Origin: Pseudomonadota bacterium | GTDB lineage: Bacteria; Pseudomonadota; Alphaproteobacteria; Acetobacterales; Acetobacteraceae | Assembly: GCA_021826565.1 (NCBI GenBank) | Contig: JAKAZJ010000096.1 | Location: 1-7,067, forward strand | DNA: 7,067 nt | Reading direction: 5' to 3' | The notes under the pieces: generated by a model | Database searches by the model: none | Seen by the model: the letters and a program-made list of their open reading frames with translations, nothing else | What the model was told of the DNA's origin: nothing | Shown: in pieces, positions 1 to 5,087 of the stretch | How the letters are laid out: every line of letters starts with the position of its first letter | Position numbering within the stretch: the stretch's first letter is position 1 | Made by a program: the position numbers and the translations under genes

Positions 1-998
1 ATCGCGGCCGTGTTGGACGGGACCAGCGCGGCGAAGATCGTGCATCCCGCCGCGCCCACCATGCCGACGATGATCGGCAGCTTGCGGCTGTTGATCGGCG
101 AGAATCCGCTCGCCACCAGCCGGTCCGCCGCCCAGCCGCCGAACAGGCTGCCCAGGATGCCGAACACATACGGGATCGCGGCCAGCCAGCCGGTATGCGG
201 GATGCTGACATGGCGCTGGATTTCCAGGTAGCCCGGCAGCCAGGCGGCATACAGCCAGATCATGTAGCCGTTGCCGAAATTCCCGAAAATCATCCCCCAG
301 GTGGTGCGATAGCCGAACAGCGAGCGCCATTGCGCGAAGGTCACGGGTTCGCCCCGCGTCTGGTCCTCGCCATCCGCCAGATAGTGGCGCTCCTCGGCGG
401 TCAGCTTGTAGCTGGCCGGGTCGCGATACACCGCCCACCAGATCAGCCCGACCACGATGCCGACAAGGCCGATGATGACGAACATCTCGCGCCAACCGAA
501 GCTCAACATCAGGAAGGTCAGCAGCGGCGGTGCGATCGCCGGCCCGACGGTGGACGCGGAATTGAAAATCCCGGTCGGCGTGCCGCGATCGCGCACGTTG
601 AACCAGGTGCGCACCACCTTGGCGTCCAGCGGAAACTGCGGCGCCTCGCCGATGCCCAGCAGCACGCGGGTCCAGGCAAACTGCGCCATCGAGGTCACGG
701 CGCCCACCAGGATCTGCGCGACCGACCAGATCACCGCGCCAAGACCCAGCAACAGCCGCGGCCCCACGCGGTCGATCGCGAATCCTACCGGCAGTTGCGC
801 GAAGCAATACGTCCAGAGGAAGATCGAGAGCAGGACACCCATCTCGGCGATGGACAGGTGCATGTCCTTGCGGATCAGCGGATTGGCGATCGCCAACGCA
901 ACACGGTCGATGTAGTTCACCGCGCCGGTCAGCAACAACATGCCAACCGCGATGCGCTGGACGGACCGCAGTCGCGGCGATGCGACGGGAAGATTCAT
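1..998 (-). CDS. MFS transporter, anion:cation symporter (hexuronate/glucarate-like) type, 3' end outside window
   Basis: A partial inner-membrane secondary transporter; 332 codons are present and the reading frame is open at the window edge. I translated it directly from the minus strand. Visible signatures are NYIDR at residues 28-32 at the end of the first membrane segment, the MFS motif A (GFAIDRVGPR, 72-81) in the loop between helices 2 and 3, RVLLGIGEAPQFP (111-123), and a second-half motif A equivalent, GGWAADR, near 287-293, followed by an SRK stretch at 304-306. These are typical of the anion:cation symporter family, whose members take up organic acids such as hexuronates, glucarate, tartrate or phthalate with protons or cations. 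The ATG at 998 is chosen because GGAGGGG lies 8 bases upstream. Full-length relatives have about 420-450 residues, so roughly 100 are missing. The substrate cannot be assigned: no catabolic gene for a sugar acid is in the window. Confidence 0.93.
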   Translation of the reverse strand, partial: MNLPVASPRLRSVQRIAVGMLLLTGAVNYIDRVALAIANPLIRKDMHLSIAEMGVLLSIFLWTYCFAQLPVGFAIDRVGPRLLLGLGAVIWSVAQILVGAVTSMAQFAWTRVLLGIGEAPQFPLDAKVVRTWFNVRDRGTPTGIFNSASTVGPAIAPPLLTFLMLSFGWREMFVIIGLVGIVVGLIWWAVYRDPASYKLTAEERHYLADGEDQTRGEPVTFAQWRSLFGYRTTWGMIFGNFGNGYMIWLYAAWLPGYLEIQRHVSIPHTGWLAAIPYVFGILGSLFGGWAADRLVASGFSPINSRKLPIIVGMVGAAGCTIFAALVPSNTAA

Positions 999-1006
999 GG
1001 ATGTGT

Positions 1007-1013
1007 CCCCTCC
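1007..1013 (-). promoter_or_regulatory. Shine-Dalgarno sequence of the MFS gene
   Basis: The minus strand reads GGAGGGG here, 8 bases before the ATG at 998. It is the strongest ribosome binding site in the window and fixes the start of the transporter. Confidence 0.8.
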
Positions 1014-1023
1014 GAGATTCTGG

Positions 1024-1042
1024 CGGGACATTCATTGTCCCG
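1024..1042. promoter_or_regulatory. Operator-like inverted repeat upstream of the MFS gene
   Basis: A perfect inverted repeat CGGGACA-TTCAT-TGTCCCG with 7-bp arms and a 5-base spacer, 26-44 bases upstream of the MFS start codon. Its position, between the threonine aldolase stop and the transporter Shine-Dalgarno sequence, suits either a repressor/activator site or a 5'-UTR hairpin. No run of T follows, so it does not look like an intrinsic terminator of the upstream gene. Genes for this transporter type are commonly under GntR-, LysR- or IclR-type control, but no regulator is encoded here and the protein that might bind is unknown. Confidence 0.45.
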
Positions 1043-1116
1043 TCATGGAAGGCTCATGCATGCGCCGCCGCGCCGCAAGCCGCCCCGGCGCAAGCCAGAC
1101 CCGCGCGGCGCGCGAT

Positions 1117-2184
1117 TTACGCCAGGGCCGCGCGCACCGAAGCGATCGCCAGGTCCACGCCCGCCCGATCCACGTCCAGATGCGTGCAGGCACGGCCGCG
1201 GAACCGGCCCATGGTGGAAATCTGCACCCCCGCAAGGCGCACCCTTCGGGCCAGCTCCGTGGCCGTGACCCCGGTTGCCGTGGTGTCGAAGAACACCAGA
1301 TTGGTCTCCGGCGTCTCCACCGTGATCCCGGCAATCTGCGCCAGCCCGCGCGCCAGCGCGGCGGCGTTGGCGTGATCTTCCACCAGCCGGTCGACATGAT
1401 GATCCAGCGCATACAGACACGCCGCCGCGCAGATCCCGCCCTGGCGCAGCGCGCCGCCCATGCGCTGCTTCCACAACCAGGCTCGGTCGATGAAGGAAGC
1501 CGTGCCGCACAGCACCGCGCCCAGCGGCGCCCCCAGCCCCTTGGTGAAATCGAGCCACACCGTATCGCACCCGGCCGCCATCTCGATCGCCGGCACGCCG
1601 GCGGCGACCACGGCGTTCATCAGCCGCGCCCCGTCCATATGCACCGCCATGCCGGCCTCGTGCGCGACATCGCAGACCGCGCGCAGCCGATCGAGCGGCC
1701 AGACCGTGCCGCCGCCCAGATTGGCGGTCTGCTCGATCTCCACCAAGGTCTGCGGCGGCGCGTGGCGGCGGCGCTCACGGAACGCCGCGCGCAAGGTGGC
1801 GGCGTCGAACTGACCGCGCGCGCCCGGCAGGCCCAGCACCGACACGCCGGCCAGCGCCGCCGGCGCACCGCCTTCGGCGGCCAGGATATGCGCGGTCTCG
1901 TGCGCCAGCACCTCGTCGCCGCGCTGACAATGCACCAGGATGGCGATCTCGTTGCACATCGTCCCGGATGGCAGGAACAGCGCCGCTTCCTTGCCCAGCA
2001 AGGCGGCCATGCGGTCGCACAAAGCGTGGATGGTGGGGTCGTCGCCATGCTGCTCGTCGCCGAGCTCCGCGGCCATCATCGCCGCCTTCATCGCCGCGGT
2101 GGGACGGGTCTGGGTGTCGGAATACAGATTGGCGCGCAGCGGCGGCGCACCGGGTTCGGGGCGGGTCGGGGTGTTGATCAGCAT
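1117..2184 (-). CDS. ltaE: Low-specificity L-threonine aldolase (PLP enzyme)
   Basis: Predicted cytoplasmic fold-type I PLP enzyme that cleaves L-threonine or L-allo-threonine to glycine and acetaldehyde. The 355 residues match the family's usual 330-360. Motifs appear in the expected order: an N-terminal YSDTQTRPT (21-29); GDEQHGDDPT (42-51); FLPSGTMCN (70-78) for phosphate binding; His99, at the place of the histidine that stacks on the PLP ring; HMDGARL (182-188) with Asp184 and Arg187; and LDFTKGLGAPLG (211-222), where Lys215 is the expected Schiff-base lysine. QRMGGALRQGG and the LVEDHANA segment are also typical. No catalytic residue is missing. The ATG at 2184 is the only start that keeps the N-terminal motif at the family's position, but it lacks a good Shine-Dalgarno sequence. 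The gene stands between a persulfide dioxygenase-like gene (123 bp upstream) and the MFS gene (118 bp downstream), with no obvious link to either. Related beta-hydroxy-amino-acid substrates such as phenylserine are possible. Confidence 0.95.
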   Translation of the reverse strand: MLINTPTRPEPGAPPLRANLYSDTQTRPTAAMKAAMMAAELGDEQHGDDPTIHALCDRMAALLGKEAALFLPSGTMCNEIAILVHCQRGDEVLAHETAHILAAEGGAPAALAGVSVLGLPGARGQFDAATLRAAFRERRRHAPPQTLVEIEQTANLGGGTVWPLDRLRAVCDVAHEAGMAVHMDGARLMNAVVAAGVPAIEMAAGCDTVWLDFTKGLGAPLGAVLCGTASFIDRAWLWKQRMGGALRQGGICAAACLYALDHHVDRLVEDHANAAALARGLAQIAGITVETPETNLVFFDTTATGVTATELARRVRLAGVQISTMGRFRGRACTHLDVDRAGVDLAIASVRAALA

Positions 2185-2219
2185 CGGCGGAGGTTCCGGA
2201 TCGCGGTTTCGTGGGTCGC

Positions 2220-2248
2220 AGACACAGCCAACCTGGCCCGGGTGTCAA
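2220..2248 (-). promoter_or_regulatory. Possible sigma70-type promoter for the threonine aldolase gene
   Basis: The minus strand has a consensus -35 hexamer TTGACA at 2248-2243, then a 17-base spacer and GTGTCT at 2225-2220 at the -10 position. The -35 match is exact and the spacing ideal, but the -10 match is poor. Transcription would begin near 2213, giving a leader of about 30 bases. Chance occurrence cannot be excluded. Confidence 0.28.
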
Positions 2249-2307
2249 TCCGAACCGGGCCGCCGCGCGGCACCGAGGTGGTTCCCGAACACGGGCGGCC
2301 GGCCGCG

Positions 2308-3177
2308 CTATAGCGAATCGATCGGCACCCGCAGATAGCGCCGCCCGTTCGCCTCCAGCGGCGGCAGCGCACCGGCGCGGATATTCACCTGCACCGCCGG
2401 AATCATCAGGACCGGCATCGACAGCGTCCGGTCGCGCGCGGTGCGCAGCGCGACGAACGCCGCTGCGTCGATCCCGTCATGGATGTGGATGTTATGCGCG
2501 CGCTGCGCGCCCACCGTCGTCTCCCACGCCGCGTCCCGGCCGCCCGGACGATAGTCATGGCAGACGAACAGCCGGGTCGCGTCCGGCAGCGCCAGCAGGC
2601 GGCGGATCGAGCGATACAGCGTCGCCGCGTCACCGCCCGGAAAATCGCAGCGCGCCGTGCCCGCGTCCGGCATGAACAGCGTGTCGCCCACGAACAGCGC
2701 ATCGCCGATCAGATAGGACACGCAGGCCGGGGTATGGCCGGGGGTGTGCAGCACGGTCGCCGCGATCGCGCCCAGGCGAAACGTCTCGCCGTCGCCGAAC
2801 AGATGGCCGAACTGGCTGCCATCGGCATGGAAATCGCGTTCGAACCCGAACAGATCGCGAAACGCGCGCTGCACCTCACTGATGCGCGCGCCGATGCCGG
2901 TTCGCCCGCCCACGGCGCGTTGCAGATTAGGCAGGGCGGAAAGATGGTCGGCATGGACATGCGTCTCCAGCAGCCAGTCCACCGTCACGCCGGCGGCGCG
3001 GGCGCGGGCAATGACCGCATCGGCGCTGTGCGTCGCCGTGCGCGCGGCCTTGGGATCGAAATCCAGCACCGGATCGATCACCGCGGCGCGCCGCGTCGCG
3101 GGATCGACGACCAGATAAGTGACAGTGCCGGTTTCGGGGTCGTGGAACGCCTCGATCTCGGGACGAGAGATGGACAT
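2308..3177 (-). CDS. MBL-fold metallo-hydrolase, persulfide dioxygenase-like (ETHE1/Blh group)
   Basis: A 289-residue metallo-beta-lactamase-fold protein without a signal peptide. It shows the metal motif THVHADH (72-78; His73, His75, Asp77, His78), TPGHT with His148, VGDTLF with Asp165, DAGTARCDFPGGDA (171-184) and CHDYRPGGR (206-214). This pattern is that of persulfide dioxygenases and the rhizobial Blh proteins, not of glyoxalase II or beta-lactamases. In ETHE1 the iron is held by the equivalents of His73, His148 and Asp165, and the enzyme oxidises glutathione persulfide to sulfite. The C-terminal 60 residues (RTARD, MPVLMIPAVQVNIRAG, then NGRRYLRVPI) match the Blh-type tail as I recall it. 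No fused rhodanese domain is present. The ATG at 3177 has GGAGG 5 bases upstream. It lies 95 bp downstream of ccmI. The exact substrate is inferred from motifs, and no BigR-type sulfide regulator is visible nearby. Confidence 0.9.
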   Translation of the reverse strand: MSISRPEIEAFHDPETGTVTYLVVDPATRRAAVIDPVLDFDPKAARTATHSADAVIARARAAGVTVDWLLETHVHADHLSALPNLQRAVGGRTGIGARISEVQRAFRDLFGFERDFHADGSQFGHLFGDGETFRLGAIAATVLHTPGHTPACVSYLIGDALFVGDTLFMPDAGTARCDFPGGDAATLYRSIRRLLALPDATRLFVCHDYRPGGRDAAWETTVGAQRAHNIHIHDGIDAAAFVALRTARDRTLSMPVLMIPAVQVNIRAGALPPLEANGRRYLRVPIDSL

Positions 3178-3182
3178 GGGCG

Positions 3183-3187
3183 CCTCC
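3183..3187 (-). promoter_or_regulatory. Shine-Dalgarno sequence of the persulfide dioxygenase-like gene
   Basis: The minus strand reads GGAGG, 5 bases before the ATG at 3177, and supports that start. A CTCC three bases upstream could pair with it in a 4-bp stem; that is too short to claim control. Confidence 0.7.
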
Positions 3188-3272
3188 GGTGGAGCCGGAT
3201 CGGATATGGGTTCGAACGATCAGACCGTGCATGTCTTCCGGCTCATGCGCCAGCATCGCCGGATGGCCGACG

Positions 3273-3983
3273 TTACCCCCCGCCCAGCCGGCGCTCCACC
3301 ATCGTCCGCCAGGGGGCGTGCGCCGGCGCGGCGGCCAGGGCGCGGCGGAACAGGGCGGCGGCGGCCGGGGTCACGTGGCCGTTGGCCTCGGTCATCGCCT
3401 CGGCGGTCTCGGCCGCCAGCGTGGGGTCGAACCGGGCCGCCAGCGCGGTCTGCCAGGCCTTGGCCGCGCCCATCATGTCGCCCAGCCGGGCCTCGGCATT
3501 GCCCAGCAGAAGATAGCCTTCCCGCGCCCGCGGCGAGGTGGGATCCATCTTGCTCAACGCCACCCGCAACTGGGCGATCAGCGCCATCTCCCGGCGCGCG
3601 CGTGCCTCCGCCGCGACGATGCGCCCGGCAAGCGGCGCGGCGGGAAGCTCGGGCGAGCCCCCCACCAGATACAGCGCCAGCCCGCCCAGCGGCACCAGGA
3701 CCAGCGCGGCGAGCACCGCGGACCGGGTCGAGACGACGGCAATCGGCTCCGGCTGCCGCGCCTCCGCCAGCAGACGCCGCTGCACCTCGATCACCGCGGC
3801 CGCATGCTCGGGCGCGCCGATGCGGTGGTCGCTCAGGTCGCGGTCGAGCTCGGCAAGCTGGCCGCGCAGCAGCGCCAGCGCCGGAGCGCGCCGGCCCCGC
3901 GCGGCAGCGGTGGCGCGCAACTGCGAGAACCCCAGCGGTGCCAGGGCAACCGCGGCAAGAACGGCGATCGCCAGCCAGATCAT
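3273..3983 (-). CDS. ccmI: Cytochrome c biogenesis protein CcmI, compact form
   Basis: Membrane chaperone of the heme lyase complex. In this family it binds apocytochrome c and presents it to CcmF/CcmH. With the ATG at 3983 it has 236 residues: a membrane segment at about 2-21, a cytoplasmic loop with a heptad-like helical stretch (LLRGQLAELDRDL and following), a second membrane segment at about 88-107, the family's proline-rich SPELPAAPLAGR, then a periplasmic part with one recognisable TPR-like helix pair near 151-188 (YLLLGNAEARLGDMMGAAKAW). Many alphaproteobacterial CcmI proteins are longer, with a larger TPR domain, so this one is short. The start is uncertain: a TTG at 4004 adds seven residues and overlaps the end of ccmH, but the ATG puts the hydrophobic segment at the N-terminus as is usual. 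Neither start has a good Shine-Dalgarno sequence, which suggests translational coupling to ccmH. Confidence 0.88.
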   Translation of the reverse strand: MIWLAIAVLAAVALAPLGFSQLRATAAARGRRAPALALLRGQLAELDRDLSDHRIGAPEHAAAVIEVQRRLLAEARQPEPIAVVSTRSAVLAALVLVPLGGLALYLVGGSPELPAAPLAGRIVAAEARARREMALIAQLRVALSKMDPTSPRAREGYLLLGNAEARLGDMMGAAKAWQTALAARFDPTLAAETAEAMTEANGHVTPAAAALFRRALAAAPAHAPWRTMVERRLGGG

Positions 3984-3996
3984 GCCGGATGCGGCT

Positions 3997-4509
3997 TCAT
4001 TCAAGTTCCGCCAATGCGCGGCGCTCCTCGGCCGACAGCGGCGGTGGCGGCGGCACGTTGCGCCGCCGCGCCAGAACCACCGCCGCGCCGCCCGCCGCCA
4101 GGGCGATCGCCGGCGCGCCCCACAGCGCCCAGGTCAACGGATCGAACGGCGGCTGGAGCAGAATGAACGTGCCGTAGCGCTGCACCATCCAGGCGATGAT
4201 CCGCCGGTTAGACCAGCCCGCCACCACGCGGCGGCGGATGATGGCGCGGAACTGACGCGCCAGGTCGGCGTTCGATTGCTCGATGCTCTCGTTCTGACAC
4301 ACGACGCAGCGCAGCTGCATCCCGATCGCCTCGGCCCGCTTTTCAAGCACCGGGTTCGCCAGCATCTCACTGGGATTGTCCAACGCCCGCGCCGGCCCCG
4401 CCAGGGCGAGGATGAACAGGACCAGAAGCAGGCACGGCCAGGCCGGCGCCGTCCTCCAGCCCGCTCTGCCTGAGGGTCCTGGCCGTTCTTCTTCTCGCGC
4501 CACTCTCAT
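3997..4509 (-). CDS. ccmH: Cytochrome c biogenesis protein CcmH (thiol-disulfide subunit of heme lyase)
   Basis: A 170-residue membrane-anchored periplasmic protein that reduces or resolves the apocytochrome CXXC disulfide, together with CcmG, before heme attachment. The diagnostic LRCVVCQNESIEQSN lies at 67-80 with Cys68 and Cys71, followed by DLARQFRAIIRRRVVAGWS and RYGTFILLQPP (111-121), all typical. A signal peptide has its hydrophobic core at about 27-38 and likely cleavage after ARA at 42; a C-terminal membrane anchor spans about 127-147, followed by a proline-rich cytosolic tail. It is the short CcmH form without a fused TPR region; that role is filled by ccmI downstream. The ATG at 4509 overlaps the ccmG stop as ATGA. 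A longer open frame up to 4815 exists, but its extra 102 residues lie inside ccmG in another frame and are Arg/His-rich, so I reject that start. The n-region before the hydrophobic core is unusually long and contains three glutamates. Confidence 0.94.
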   Translation of the reverse strand: MRVAREEERPGPSGRAGWRTAPAWPCLLLVLFILALAGPARALDNPSEMLANPVLEKRAEAIGMQLRCVVCQNESIEQSNADLARQFRAIIRRRVVAGWSNRRIIAWMVQRYGTFILLQPPFDPLTWALWGAPAIALAAGGAAVVLARRRNVPPPPPLSAEERRALAELE

Positions 4510-5087
4510 GCCGTGCCCCGGAGCAGGGGCATGATGCTGCGCGCGACGGTGGCCGCGGTCAGGGCGCCGGCGTAGCGCAAGCGGACGATGCCGGTATGGT
4601 CGATCACGTAGGTTTCCGGCACGCCGTAGAGGCCGAAATTGATGGCGGCACGCCCGTTCGCGTCGCGGGCAACGCGGTGGTACGGGTTGCCGTGACGCAT
4701 CAGGAACGCGCTGGTGGCCTCGATCGTGTCCTTGTAGGCGATGCCCCAGATGGTCACGCCCTGGGCGCGCAGTTTCATCAGTTCGCCGGATTCCTCGATG
4801 CAGGGGATGCACCACGAGGCGAAGAAATTGACCAGCGCCGGCAGCTTGCCCGCGGTCACATCGGTGTTCGAGAACCCCGCCGAGGGTGGTTGGCCGGGCA
4901 GCGCGAAGCCCGGCAGGGGTTTGCCGACCAGCATGCTTTGCAGCAGATGCGGGTCGTAGGTGCCGGCCCGCATCCGCGCCAGCAGCTCCCAGAACACCAG
5001 GCTGCCGGCGCCGGCGACGGCGAGCGGACCCAGCATCAGCATCCGGCGGCGGGCGATCGCGTCCATCGGGTCAGGCCGGTGCGCCAT
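4506..5087 (-). CDS. ccmG: Thiol:disulfide interchange protein CcmG/DsbE
   Basis: A membrane-anchored, periplasm-facing thioredoxin-fold protein that passes reducing equivalents from DsbD/CcdA to CcmH and the apocytochrome cysteines. The 193 residues suit the family (about 170-200). It has an uncleaved N-terminal anchor at about 16-37, then the thioredoxin domain with active site WCIPC (92-96; Cys93 and Cys96), a GIAYKD strand motif (115-120), and GVPETYVID (155-163) with the cis-proline at Pro157, a signature that separates CcmG from general thioredoxins. The ATG at 5087 overlaps the end of ccmF by 17 bases; an in-frame ATG at 5066, just beyond the ccmF stop, would shorten it by seven residues and is also plausible. 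Neither has a clear Shine-Dalgarno sequence. An ARRRMLML stretch precedes the anchor; it resembles a Tat motif only loosely. Confidence 0.95.
   Translation of the reverse strand: MAHRPDPMDAIARRRMLMLGPLAVAGAGSLVFWELLARMRAGTYDPHLLQSMLVGKPLPGFALPGQPPSAGFSNTDVTAGKLPALVNFFASWCIPCIEESGELMKLRAQGVTIWGIAYKDTIEATSAFLMRHGNPYHRVARDANGRAAINFGLYGVPETYVIDHTGIVRLRYAGALTAATVARSIMPLLRGTA

Noticed and set aside
1055..1062. CATGCATG palindrome between the threonine aldolase and MFS genes
   Set aside because: It is too short and unsupported by any repeat or promoter element.
195..1268. Long plus-strand open frame (357 codons) opposite the MFS gene
   Set aside because: It is antisense to a clearly recognisable transporter, is rich in Arg, His, Gln and Pro, and has no domain; such frames are expected opposite high-GC genes.
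2295..2306. 12-bp perfect palindrome GCGGCCGGCCGC just after the stop of the persulfide dioxygenase-like gene, considered as a terminator
   Set aside because: It has no loop spacing and no T-tract on the minus strand, and all-G/C palindromes of this kind arise often by chance at this base composition.
940..2313. Plus-strand open frame of 457 codons opposite the threonine aldolase
   Set aside because: It mirrors the threonine aldolase coding strand, has biased Arg/His/Gln composition and no motif. The minus-strand protein has all its catalytic residues.
3210..3217. GTTCGAAC palindrome upstream of the persulfide dioxygenase-like gene, considered as a regulator site
   Set aside because: Eight bases alone are too short to support an operator, and I see no second copy nearby.
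2479..3516. Plus-strand open frame of 345 codons spanning the persulfide dioxygenase-like gene and ccmI
   Set aside because: It runs antisense across two real genes and their intergenic gap, with no recognisable domain.
4510..4815. N-terminal extension of ccmH to an upstream ATG
   Set aside because: The extra 102 residues overlap ccmG in another frame and resemble no CcmH; the ATGA-coupled start at 4509 followed by a signal peptide explains the gene.
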